In this document: piece after piece, positions 25,567 to 36,089 of the stretch | How the letters are laid out: every line of letters begins with the position of its first letter | Position numbering within the stretch: the stretch's first letter is position 1 | Origin: Parietaria judaica | Taxonomy: Eukaryota; Streptophyta; Magnoliopsida; Rosales; Urticaceae | DNA: 64,000 nt | Direction of reading: 5' to 3' | Assembly (NCBI GenBank): GCA_954871525.1 | Contig: OX940872.1 | Coordinates: 24,647,746 to 24,711,745 of the forward strand | Made by a program: the position numbers and the translations under genes | Notes under the pieces: generated by a model | Databases searched by the model: none | The model's input: the letters and a program-made list of their open reading frames with translations, nothing else | What the model was told of the DNA's origin: nothing

Positions 25567-26456
25567 TATTCTCTCGATTATAGCTTTTAGAGCTTCTGTT
25601 CCCTTTGTTATGTTCTCGGACTTTGTGCCCGAAACTCTGAACGCTGATCTTGTTAGCGTAGCTCGAAAACCAGTGAAGCGGAACGGTGTATTTTCTTTCA
25701 GGCATTGCGATGAGGCAACTTCGGTCCTCTTCATGTCAGATGAGTTAATGGCATTCTTTTGTAGTTAGGATCTTAGGTGCGTAATCTTTGTACCGTTTAT
25801 GTTAGCTCGCTAATTTCAAGTGTATCAATGTGTACGGTTTTGATTTACAGTTATGAGTGGTAATTGAAACGGATTTATACGACAGCGGTCGATTTTAAGT
25901 ACACTACCGTCTCATGTAAAATTAGTATTATTAAAGACACTAATCATGTTAAAATATTGGATGCGAGTAAGTGAACAAAGTCTTGTAATATTGTTTCACA
26001 ATGTCAACAAGAGAATCGATAAGTTCTATTTTTATTCTTTACAAAGGAATTTTTGCCGTATATTTAACTTAAATGAGCGTGTGTTTATAGCAAATGTTTC
26101 TTACCAAAATCAAATCCTTTTTAAATCAATATACACATAAATTATAATAGTAACCGATTAAAAATAAGAGCTTTAAGTCCAAGGAATCAATATCATTAAA
26201 ATATAATATAATTACTTAATTTATAAATCTGGATATATGAGCACTTAAATGAATGAACCTCTTACAAAGGGTGAGAATGTCAATCATCAATCAATTGAAA
26301 ATATAAGGTACATCTATAAATTACAACAAATTCGGCAGATATCGCCCGATTATAGCCCTCTCGAATTTGGATTTAAGTTGGAAAATCAAGAGGTGAAATA
26401 AAGAATAATTTAATCAAAGAAGGACGAATACGGGCTTCTCCCGCGCCGGCACCGAA
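25567..26456. other. Convergent intergenic gap between PRP19 and the TLDc gene
   Basis: About 890 bp separate two stop codons on opposite strands, so this holds both 3' UTRs. Nothing else is recognised. TGTA-rich stretches at 25830-25850 could serve 3' processing of PRP19. Confidence 0.5.
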
Positions 26457-28348
26457 TCAAGTAAGGTACTGCGAAGCATGCGTAAAACCCCATAGCTTCA
26501 AAATGTGAACAAACATGTATTAATCCAAAATAATATAAACTATATTGTCATAGGCGCATTCGTCAGAAAACACGACATTTTAGGACCGCGTTGTAGGAAA
26601 AGAAATACCTCAACATTCTTTAACTCGAACTCTGGCTTGTGAGCTAAGCACATGTTTCCGAATGTTTCACACTGTCCGCTCGTTCCGTTCAATCTTCTCA
26701 AACGAAAGTTGACGAACATTATGAGAATCAGAAGTTTCACTTACGAGGAAAAATAAGTTGTAGTCGGAAATATTAAATAGAAGACTTACAGATCTCCGTC
26801 TAAGCACAACGCGAATTTACCACCGCCGCCCATTGCAAGCAACTCATCGAGACACAAGTAATAGTACCTGTTGGCTCCTGTTTCGACAAAAATAAACACA
26901 CTCAGAAATAAACAAATAAATTTAATAAAAAAAAAAGACACTGATGCATCAGATTTAATTTCAAGATCTTGATTTTAATTCAGTCTTACATCACGTCAAA
27001 GTGCTTTACAACCGCAAGGGATAAAAGAAGCGACTTCTTTACGTTGTCTTAGGATTACCATTTCCCGTATTTAATTGCGATATTATGAAAAATTGAACGA
27101 TTTGAATAAGAGTTATGTACCAGTTGGTCTAAATAACCTTGGTTCCCCGTATCTTGTTGTAAAGACGAACGTCTGATTCGTCCCCTAACAACGGAAGAGG
27201 AGAACATAAGTATTTTATAGGGATTCAACATGTAATTAAATCAAATTCCTTACAAAGAAAAGAATTTTACTTGATATTTTCTCTTAGAAGTTGGTTTCAG
27301 CGGGCAATCTAGAAGCCCGCCAAAAACGGAACCTTGTTTGTCTCCAACAATCTATAAACACATACAGTATCAAAATCAGAAAAAAAATTCTACTGATAAA
27401 AGTTTCATAAGTCAACCGAGAGTCAAACCCGTTATCGTACCAACAAACAAGGACCAGAAAGATTAGCGCTTCTTCGGATTAGAGTACGGAGCGATATTCC
27501 GTGTTTGACCGTACTGCCCTTCATTTCAAAGAATCAATATTCAATAAGAATCAACATTGATTTTAGCTAAAAGCTCAAAATTTTAGGAGATTACCTGTAC
27601 ATCAAGACCCATTGGCAACCCTTAACGATATTCGGGATCGAAGAAAACAAAAACTCGTACAACTCCGGAGAAATAAAAGCCGATTCGTCCATGAGATTCG
27701 GCAAATTCTTCGTAGAAATGCTTCGGTTCGCTGCTTCTTCCAACACTTCGGAGCGGCTTCCGTTGACGACTTCACCTTTTTCTTTAACAGCTCGAGCTTG
27801 ATTCGTCTCGGTTTCGGTATTCGACACTACACGATTATCCAGCGGTTCGTCCTGGCTTTTGGAATTCAAGCTCTTGTACCGAACGGGCTGGGACGGAATC
27901 AGCTTAAATTCATGGCGGTTCTTGTGGGACCTCGATGCGTCGAACCCGATCGACGGAATAATGTTCGATATGTAAGAAGTAAAAGACTTCCCTCCATTCG
28001 CGTACGTCCGCGCCTACGCAATGTACAAGGTTTCACATCACAACATCAACAAAAAGCTTGAAAAGAAGCCATGGACACACTCAATTCGCGAACCAAAGAA
28101 GATCAGATCATTCAAAAAACAATAAAAAACAAAAAAATCCCCAAAATCCCAGGAAAATGGCAATCTTCATTATCAATCATTCTGCCCAGATCTCAAAACA
28201 TCGGAAATCAAGCCATGAAGCTAATTCGCATCTGGGATTTTCGAACAATCAAAAGGGTCACCTGGGATTGACGATCAGAAGGAGAGCTCGTGGTTTCGGG
28301 GAAGAAACGCGAAAGCTTCTCAGAGACTTTGTCTTTGAAAGCATACAT
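26457..28348 (-). CDS. TLDc-domain (oxidation resistance family) protein
   Basis: Eight exons read on the minus strand: 28262-28348, 27595-28013, 27441-27513, 27271-27351, 27121-27184, 26790-26877, 26609-26693, 26457-26495. Junctions are GT-AG and in frame, giving 311 aa. The N-terminus MYAFKDKVSEKLSRFF and the SYISNIIPSIGF block are typical of plant OXR/TLDc proteins. A low-complexity Glu/Asn/Ser linker follows. The TLDc domain runs from about 146 to 311, with ELYEFLFSSIPN, KGCQWVLMYSTVKHGISLRT, GDKQGSVFGGLL, GTNQTFVFT, RYYYLCLDELLAMGGGG, FALCLDGDLLNGTSG, CETFGN and FELKNVELWGFTHASQYLT at the end. TLDc proteins act in oxidative-stress tolerance, and some bind the V-ATPase; the exact role here is inferred. 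The domain is complete and no defect is seen. Confidence 0.93.
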
Positions 28349-28360
28349 TGCGAATCTCTG

Positions 28361-28414
28361 TCAAGCGTTGATGAAATGAATTCTTGGGGTGTTGAGCTGC
28401 GATTCTGTTTTCAT
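28361..28414 (-). promoter_or_regulatory. Possible upstream ORF of the TLDc gene, 17 codons
   Basis: On the minus strand an ATG at 28412-28414 opens 17 codons and stops at TGA (28361-28363), 12 nt before the main ATG. Whether the transcript starts far enough upstream to include it is not known. Confidence 0.35.
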
Positions 28415-29819
28415 GGCGTCGGTGAGAGGTTTGTGGGATTCCACACCCAATTTCTTAACAAGCATCCTATGTTGTTCTTTTCCCTTCTCATTTTCTCTTC
28501 ATTTTTAGATCTTCTTTTACATATAAATCATTATTAAAATCCAACAACCGAATAACGTATATAACTATATATATATATATATATATATAACAATTTTTCA
28601 AAAAGAATCTATTGTTTTTAACCGACAACTCTCTATTTTTCAATAGTTAAATGTTTATTTTGATTAAATATTTATTAACAAAATATCCAAAATTATTTAT
28701 GGACAATATTATTTGGCATTTAAATATTAATTTAAATAGACCTGATACCGATTTAGTTTTTCATTAAAAAATTAATTTTTTCCCCTCAAATATAGCTAAT
28801 CATAGTAACAAATTAATTTTAAAAATTCTTTAGCTGATTATTCGTCTTAGCTGATTAATTGGTTTCGAAATATTATTTTCCCTATAAGGATTCTATTGAT
28901 TTGAAATTTGAAAATCAAAATTCTCAAAAACAATTAAAAATCAATCATATTATATTCAGCCTATTTTTTTTTGCTGAACAGTCGTTCCTCTTATTGAAAG
29001 CTTATGTGGCTACATCGCATGAGGGATTGAAAGCCTTCGTTCGATCCATTGCAGGTGTTAGTTTGGAAGCGGGGCGTCGGTAGAGCTTATTCCGTATTCA
29101 AACAACGAAGAGCGACATATATATTTCGTCTATATTGATTGGTGAGTATATTTAAGTATACTTCGTGTTCATTGTTGTCTCTACTTGTTTTTCTTTCCAA
29201 TATTTACGTTATATTTTGGTTCAACTTGACTCCGTTGAATATTTATATACCACTACTACGGGAATTTTTTGTACAAATCGTAAATATCATAATAATCGTA
29301 TATGTATATACCAATACCCTAGACTCGAATTATATTCACAAATGTGTAGTCATGTTTTTAACTTGTATACGATGTTAAAAAAATACTTTAACATACTACT
29401 TAGTAATAGTAAATCACAATCATTCGTAATATTTTCAGCCATTTTTTTAGAAAAAACTTAGTAAACATGTTTTCTATTTGTATATGATGTTATACTTGTA
29501 ATTTAAGTTACAAATTTATAATAATAAATCACCATACTAAAGTTGGTTTTCATATTTAAATTTATGTAACTGTGTATACGATACTGTGATATTTACCATT
29601 CTGTAATAAAACTGACACGCCGAATGTAAATTTTTGTTGGATAATCATTGTATACGAAGGGGAAAATATCGGGAAGTCCTAGTAATCAAAATATGATAAT
29701 ATAATAATACCTTATGCACAATCACAATTTGACTCTAGTTACATATATGTATTTGTATTTCATTAAATTAACTTAATAACATATTTGTTGCTTCAAAAAT
29801 TCGTAATACATGTCAACTT
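28415..29819. other. Upstream region of the TLDc gene and AT-rich DNA
   Basis: The first ~150 bp should hold the TLDc promoter and leader. A TA run lies at 28563-28588. The rest is AT-rich without recognisable genes; frames at 29139-29461 are not supported. Confidence 0.45.
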
Positions 29820-30425
29820 TGTAGGACGAAATCTAATCCATTCACAGTTGAGAATGTTAATGAAATTTCTTCCACCACATTTATTGATAATGAAGGCATT
29901 GAGAAATTCCATTTCTATTTTGACGTCGTAAAGGATGATTTGTTCAAGTCGAAAAAACACTTGAAACATAGATTGAGCATGATAGCAATGAGGAGAAAAA
30001 ACCAAACTTTCCGTGCTTCTAAATAAGATCTGTCCCGTTTATATGTCAAATGTCCCGAAAACGGTTGTATTGCGTGGGTATTGAGAGCTTATTTGTTGCA
30101 AAATAAGGGCTTATGTATTGTTAAATTTTACAACAGCATACACTCATGCATGATGACAATGACAACTAACCAACACCCACAAGCTAATGCTACAATGTAT
30201 CGGAATGCTTGAAAGCTGCATTTGGTGACAGAGAGGAGATCAAAGTTGTCGAACCGAAACAAATAATGAAGAAGCTTCAAAAAGATCATGGAGTTGCAGT
30301 CACCTATTATACAACTTTGAAAGCCAGGGATTTATGCCTAGACTTAATATAAGGAAGTGTTGAGAGCCTGATGTAATGCTACTTAAGTATGCTGAATCCT
30401 TACGAGAAGAAAAAAATCCTGGTAA
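29820..30425 (+). pseudogene. Decayed MULE (MuDR-type) transposase fragment
   Basis: Plus-strand translation in shifting frames gives an order of blocks like the N-terminal part of plant MuDR transposases. First comes a block like KDDLFKSKKHLKHRLSMIAM, then CPENGCIAWVLRAYLLQNKG, then a block with SIHSCM. Last comes VEPKQIMKKLQKDHGVAVTY followed by LKARDLCLD. Several stops and frameshifts interrupt it, and the catalytic DDE part is absent. No terminal inverted repeats were located around it. Confidence 0.6.
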
Positions 30426-31134
30426 GTTTAGTTAGTGTTTTTAATTATAGTTGTATGGTCTGATCTGATTGAGTATTTGAAAAATCAAATCTGCTTTGAT
30501 AAGGTTTTTTTCTTCTTTAAATTTTTGTTACACTTCTTATCAAAAAGTTGTTAATGTATGGAGGGCTAACTTAAGTATCATAGTTAGAATCGAGATCGTA
30601 TAAAAATAATTTTTAATAAAAATTATTAATTTATCATAGTTCGAGCTATATCCGAAATAGAACCGTCAAATACGTTCCCAACAATTGACTTCAATCATTC
30701 CACTATTGTTTAACGAGTTTAAAATCTGGATAAACTTCCCTCATATGCACATTGTGAACATTACTATTTATCTACTCCAATGTGTATTTCGTGAAATAAT
30801 TACATAAGTATCAATTATTAATATATGAAAAAAGATTAGAAATTACTATATTCAGAATTGATGCCCCTATATATCAATATATTTTCCGGTATGCGGAAAA
30901 AATTCCAGGCAACCGCCGAGCAACTCCTAGTCGCAAGCTTCGTTCAACCTTGACTTAAAAGTATATACCCTAATATCTAAATACTTAATTTTGTAGGAAT
31001 TCCGGAATATTATGATGTTCTTGCTCGTGTGGAAGAAAGAAAGTGATATTCAAGTAAATGTGTGCACATGAATGTCTTATACAAAGCAAAACCAAACTCT
31101 ATAGATTGAAGTTTGAAGATGACACAAGTCTTTC
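30426..31134. other. Intergenic DNA and OHP1 3' flank
   Basis: No gene recognised. The last ~100 bp adjoin the OHP1 stop codon and should contain its 3' UTR. Confidence 0.45.
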
Positions 31135-31719
31135 TCACAAAGGAATATCAAGACCTTTTCCAATTTCAATACCTACAACTTCCAGTATTCCTTTTCCCAG
31201 AATCTGTCACAAACATCAACAAAATCATCAACTTTAAACTACGTTCTCCGTTAGAGTATTACATTATTTTATCGAGAAAAAATTTAATCACGTTAGTTAA
31301 AACTTAAAATCAAGAATATACAAAAAATATTTTACCGAGATTATTAATTTAATGAAATTTTGAAAGAAAGAAAATACCAGTTCCACGACGAAAGTCCCGA
31401 TAAGGCCGATCATACAAGCTCTAGAGTTCCATGTTTCAGCGACCTTCGTGAATCCCAAAAACGGCGGACTAAACTTGGGCTCGACTTTAGGCGCAATTAC
31501 CTGCATGATCAAACATCAGGTTACAACTCAATGAAGAAGAAGAAGAAGAAAAGAGAAAGAGGAAGAACGTACTCCAGAAGGAAGCTTCGCAGCTTGAACT
31601 GTGAAGGAGATTTTGGTTTTTGAGTTGGTAGATATGACTTTGGCACGATTGGTTGAAAGGGTTCTTTCAGTCAAAACTCGTGTTGGCAACAGAGACGACG
31701 ATAGGGTTGCGGAAGCCAT
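31135..31719 (-). CDS. OHP1: One-helix protein 1 (light-harvesting-like, thylakoid)
   Basis: Three exons on the minus strand, 31573-31719, 31378-31500 and 31135-31203, give 112 aa, about the family length of 110. Residues 1-~42 are a Ser/Thr/Arg-rich chloroplast transit peptide, followed by the QAAKLPSG border. The single membrane helix carries the chlorophyll-binding signature E-x2-N-x-R-x2-M-x-G (E71, N74, R76), seen as AETWNSRACMIGLIGTF. The end GKGILEVVGIEIGKGLDIPL matches OHP1. OHP1 pairs with OHP2 and HCF244 in photosystem II reaction-centre assembly and carries chlorophyll and carotenoid in the thylakoid membrane. All junctions are phase 0. The first in-frame ATG is used. A GATAAG I-box lies 53 bp upstream. 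Confidence 0.95.
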
Positions 31720-31771
31720 CGAAGGGTTGGAGAGAAGCTCTTTCCGGGACGCTTTTCTTCTTCGCACTATA

Positions 31772-31777
31772 CTTATC
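31772..31777 (-). promoter_or_regulatory. I-box (GATAAG) upstream of OHP1
   Basis: GATAAG on the minus strand, 53 bp before the OHP1 ATG. I-boxes are common in light-regulated plant promoters. It could lie in the leader, since the transcription start is unknown. Confidence 0.35.
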
Positions 31778-32384
31778 CTCTGGTTGGTTGGCGGCTGAAC
31801 TTCGCGCAATACTTAACCGGGACGAAATTTGAAAAAAAAAAGAAACGGCATCGGAACCGGGAAAAAATTCAAGACAAAATACATGTTATTACAAGTCCAA
31901 ATTACAAAATTACAAAATCAAATACTAAATAAAAAAAACTTATAACAAAAAAATATCATAATCTAAGATATTATTATTTTTAAATATTATCTATATCATC
32001 TCGGTTCCGGGTTTTAAAACTATATTTCCCTTTATTTTCTACAAATGCGTCATCGGTACCGGAGCCTGGGGGAAACCGCGAATCGTGTAATATATGAGCA
32101 AAGGTTACACAAAAATCATTGAAACACTCTTGGGTTCTTTAATTAATTATAGCCTGATCAAAAGTGACATAAATTTATGGTTTACATAAGAGTAGATCAG
32201 CCTAAATTACGTAATTAAATTCAGGTCTAATATATATCCTAGTACTTTTGTATCGGAATATCCGGCTCTATTCGATCCCGAGTCCCGACTAGGAAAGTAA
32301 GAAAAAAGAGCGGTATCTCCGGATACCGGTTCTCCATTAACAGGAAAGAATATAGGAAGTAATAGAGCGATGAATGGTGCTTAC

Positions 32385-32423
32385 CTGCGAAGGAGAGATG
32401 GGAGAAAGAGTTGAAGAAGCCAT
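32385..32423 (-). pseudogene. Orphan first exon resembling PETC (chloroplast Rieske protein)
   Basis: On the minus strand the 39-nt frame MASSTLSPISPSQ is followed by a strong donor CAG|GTAAGC. This matches my memory of the start of plant PETC precursors (MASSTLSPVTQ-type). No further PETC exon (transit-peptide remainder, membrane helix or 2Fe-2S box) is found in the 660 bp before OHP1 exon 1. If real, it is a truncated duplicate. An alternative is a distant first exon spliced to OHP1 exon 2, which also begins in phase 0; that product would lack a normal transit peptide. Confidence 0.35.
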
Positions 32424-32714
32424 AGTTGAGAATGGAGTATTTTCAAGAGTAGATAACGACCACAATACTCGTGGATAGAAGTGCCATAATAGCCACAAGT
32501 TAGCTATCGATACTTCTTCTCTCATCACTTTATCAACTCGTGTGAACATGAAAAGATATAATGAAGATTGGGTCCTAAAATGGCCCAAATCTCGATGGGC
32601 TCACAGACATTTTGCCCGCAAAGGATCGAGCACAAATGTCGCTGTTTGCTGTCCAATGTATATATCCATGGCCCTCTTGTATTTTAGTCGAAATTGCCAA
32701 ACCATTATTCTAAT

Positions 32715-33726
32715 TGTAAAGTCAGTTTACGTGATTTATGCGGATTAACGAGATAGTCACCAAACACAACGCGGAAAGCAATAAAGAGACGCGCGATGTT
32801 TTGGTAACGCAGTTCGATACCTATCTACTTCTGCGGGGCCCTCGCCCAAATTAATCACAAATTAAGTTTACAAGCACCAATTACTAGGAAAGTAAAATAG
32901 CTAAGATAAAGGGACTCCCCCTGAAGCTACAGCCTGCTACACAGCCGGTAACACGGCTTGGTCTTGAAACAGTGATAGAGTCTCGATACGTGACGACCGT
33001 CACTTCCCTTCTGGAATCGGACTCAGCAAGATCCCCTTGCTATGTTGTCGACGTTAGACTGACTCCTTCAGTCTGGTTCTCAATAACGCAGTCGACGCCT
33101 CTCCCGAGGTAGGAATAATCGATGATAAAAACACCGTTCTGTGATAACTGATAACCTTGATACTGATGGTAAGGTTAATCTCTAGAGGGGACAACGTGAT
33201 ACGTTGTACTGCAGTATGAAAACCTTCTGTAGTGTCCCTTCGAATGTTCTTGATGAACAACAAGCTTGATTACGTGGATGACGTGAAAACCGCAAGCTTG
33301 ATTTTAGGTTGTTTATGGAAAAAAACCTTCTTGAGCCCTCTCTGAATTTTCTCTGAATTGTAGACCTGGAGAACTGAGGAAGAAGGAGGCCAATAATACG
33401 TATTTAAGAAGTCAAATTCGTAGCTCCCTTTTTCCTTCAAAATAGCAACTAATTCCCAAGATTTAAGGAATGATAAATATAAATATAAATCATTAATCTT
33501 GGAAATAAATCACTAATTGATTAGAGTCAATCCAGAGAGAACATAGCCCATGAAATTCGCTCAAATCTGTTGAAGAAAAAATGCATAAACTTTCCATGAA
33601 ATTCGCAACAATCTGAGACGATTTCAACTGCATGATGAGTTGTAGATACGACTGTAGCTGACGATGTTTCAGCTGTAGTTACCAAAATAGCCAACACAAG
33701 AAATAACAACAGAACCTGTTTCTTCA
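32715..33726 (-). repeat. 3' LTR of the Sirevirus-like element
   Basis: 1,012 bp, uninterrupted. On the plus strand it reads TGTAAAGTCAG ... CTGTTTCTTCA and matches the split right-hand LTR through its whole length. Confidence 0.95.
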
Positions 33727-33738
33727 ATCTCCCCCTTT
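33727..33738 (-). other. Polypurine tract of the Sirevirus-like element
   Basis: On the minus strand AAAGGGGGAGAT directly precedes the 3' LTR (TGAAGAAACAGG), the expected position for the plus-strand primer. Confidence 0.85.
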
Positions 33739-34267
33739 GGCATTTTGGTGAACAATCCTTTGATCAATCAACATGATAATAAATCATGCAGTGAGTAGAT
33801 GACCAACCCTTGTGAGTGTGTGATGCATTAGCGTCGTGGTGGAATGAAAACAACTCCAAAGCTGACTGTAGTCATTGCAAAGAGATAGGCACGAGATGCA
33901 TCCAATGGTCAGCTTATAGATCCACGAAAACCAAGAAAGCCGGCACACACACACACAACATTCTCCCCCTATTGATCTCAAACAATGCCAAAGGTTGTTT
34001 GGAGAGCTTGGTCACTTTTTAAATCCTCATCCATATTCTTTTTGACAAATTCCTCTTCCTGATTAGGAGCTATTGCAGCTGGAGCTGAAGATTCAGCTTG
34101 GTCAGGTTGGGCTAAATCGGTAGGTTTCCCGGAAAGAGGATCTTCATTGTTTTTGTCCGTCATACCACTGATTTAGTGTTGTAGAGTCTCGGCGCGGGCA
34201 CTCTTGGCATTGAGCTGAGTTGCAGCAGAATCTATAGTTTCCTTGAGCTGAATTACAATCGATTCTA

Positions 34268-34837
34268 TCATTTGCTTAAGAGCAATCTGGCTGGACATAT
34301 TATGAACTGTAGCTCGGAGCGGACAAAATCCATGCTAAGACGGGAGTAGAACGGCAGGGCAGTAGTCCCGATTTCAGATGGAGATGAGCATGAAGAGGGA
34401 ATTGAATCATCCTTAGTAGCATGTTTGCTTTTGGCTTTTGAAGAGGCTCGAGATGAAGCTAAAGCTTTTCCTGGAGCTACATAAGATTTGTTTGACTTCT
34501 TGAATGATGATTGTGCCAGATAAGCTTTAGTTTTCACTACAGCTTTGGAAGAAATCTTAGAAGAAGTCTTCTCCGAGGTGCACTTTGGACGAGCTGTAGC
34601 AGAATCAAAAGCCATCTTCTCTATCCTCTTGTCGTTGAAGTTCTTGCGAATCGGTGCTTCATCTGTTGGAAAGCAGTTAGTTGTGTTAACAACGTAACAA
34701 GACATGGTAGGCTTAGGAATCCACACACGTTTGAACTTCTGAAGCCCCTTTGACTGAGACCTCTTCATTGGAGCTGCAGATTTAGAGATGGCGATAGAAT
34801 TTCTTCCTTCACAAGATATTTGAATAACTTCATACAC
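34268..34837 (-). pseudogene. Sirevirus-like element, terminal ORF segment
   Basis: A 189-codon frame continuing the duplicated gag-like module after a frameshift. It contains EGRNSIAISKSAAPMKRSQS and WIPKPTMSCYVV, which parallel EGRNSSTIAKAASPLLRSRS and WVPKQNFTCLMA in the upstream frame at 36090-38912. The remainder is Lys/Ser/Ala-rich. No enzyme domain is visible. It precedes the 3' LTR by about 540 bp. Confidence 0.6.
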
Positions 34838-35976
34838 TGAGCATCATTGTGGCCATGGGAAAAACAAAATTCACACACTGTAGTACTTATGGACGTTGTA
34901 GATCTCCCTAAGATGGATTCACATGATACAGCAGGTTGAACTGATCGAAGGCTGTATTGGTGGCTGTGGATGTCTTTTGAATTTTGCCTACTGATTGACT
35001 GATGGTTGCGAGTCTGATGACTGTAAGATTGGTTGTAGTTGTTCTTTGAACTCTGCTGGCTAACTGACTGATGATTGTGATTCTGACTGTAGTTGTCGTT
35101 TGAACTCTGCTGGCTGACTGACTGATGATTGTGATTCTGACTGTAATTGTGACTGGAGCTATGTTGTATATCTTGAGAAGATTTTGCGTGAGTACCGGCC
35201 TTGACAAACTGAGAAGCATTGCTGCAGCTGAATCTCTGATTGCTTTGGAACCCGAGGCAAGAATGATCACCGTAAGTCTTCCCTTCGTCAAGAATGTCAT
35301 CGAGTTTTGAATTCCCCGAGTTGAATTTCTTCATGGTACTGTTGAATGACACCATCTTCTGTTCTTGCTCTGAAAGTTTCACAGTCGCGCTGGCAAGAGA
35401 TTGTTTTAAGGAGGCTATCTTCTCAGATTGAGCTTTGTTGGGGAGCTTAAGCTTTTCCAGATCATCCGTAAGAAATTCCTTATCACATCTAAGAAGATTG
35501 TTAGTACCAATGAGATTTTTATTCAAATCACATACCTCAGGCCATTTGTTGAACATAGATTGATACGTAGCTTTCAATTCGTCATTAGTAAGAGCTGGAC
35601 TAGGAGCTGGAGTTGTAGCAGGGATGTCCACATAGGCCGAGTAGACTGCAGTCATGGGAACTTGGTCTAACACATCAGTTGAGTCTGGAACTGCAGTTTG
35701 TACACTTGGAATAGGAGAGTCCACGTCATATTCCTTAATAAGGTGCTCATGTTTGGCCTTAGCATGTTGAAGCTTGTTGTACTTATGAGCTCCAGATAGT
35801 TGTGTAGGTTGGAGTATTCCCATGCACTGGTACATAAAGTGAAGCTCTGGCGATAGCTTTTCCATATAGAACTCCTCCTCAAGATTGAGAGATGATGAAG
35901 GAATTGAAGAGTTCAAAAGCGGAGTAAACGAAGCACATAAGTTTTCCAAGGAAATCCCATTAGGAGAAATAGACAC
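34765..35976 (-). pseudogene. Second copy of the coiled-coil/CCHC module in the Sirevirus-like element
   Basis: 403 codons in a different frame from the 940-codon ORF upstream. The central part (NDELKATYQSMFNKWPEV, LNKNLIGTNNLLRCDKE, LKQSLASATVKLSEQEQK) aligns with the coiled coil of the upstream ORF. The zinc knuckle CEFCFSHGHNDAQC (CX2CX4HX4C) aligns with CKFCFSHGHSDAQC there. Its N-terminal KAKHEHLIKEYD parallels the upstream C-terminal KAEAKHDDLIEGYD. Before the knuckle are tandem 18-residue repeats rich in Asn, His, Gln and Ser. It reads as a duplication of part of the first ORF, broken by frameshifts. RNA-binding Gag-like function is inferred from the knuckle only. Confidence 0.7.
34978..35155. 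repeat. 54-bp coding tandem repeat
   Basis: TTGAACTCTGCTGGC recurs at 35046 and 35100 (period 54), with a more diverged unit from 34978. On the minus strand it encodes NYSQNHNHQSVSQQSS-type units of 18 residues in the element's second module. Confidence 0.85.
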
Positions 35977-36089
35977 CTTTGCCGATGAGGAACCAACCTG
36001 ATGAGAAGAAGCACTTGCAGCTGAAACAGAAGCTTTGCCAGAATTGGTAGCTTCAGTTGGATCTTGTTGAGCAGAGGGAGCTGCAGGTG

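Noticed and set aside
25226..25768. 180-codon plus-strand frame and antisense frames over the last PRP19 exons
   Set aside because: They run through introns 16-17 and through exons in the wrong frame; the spliced PRP19 frame explains the region fully.
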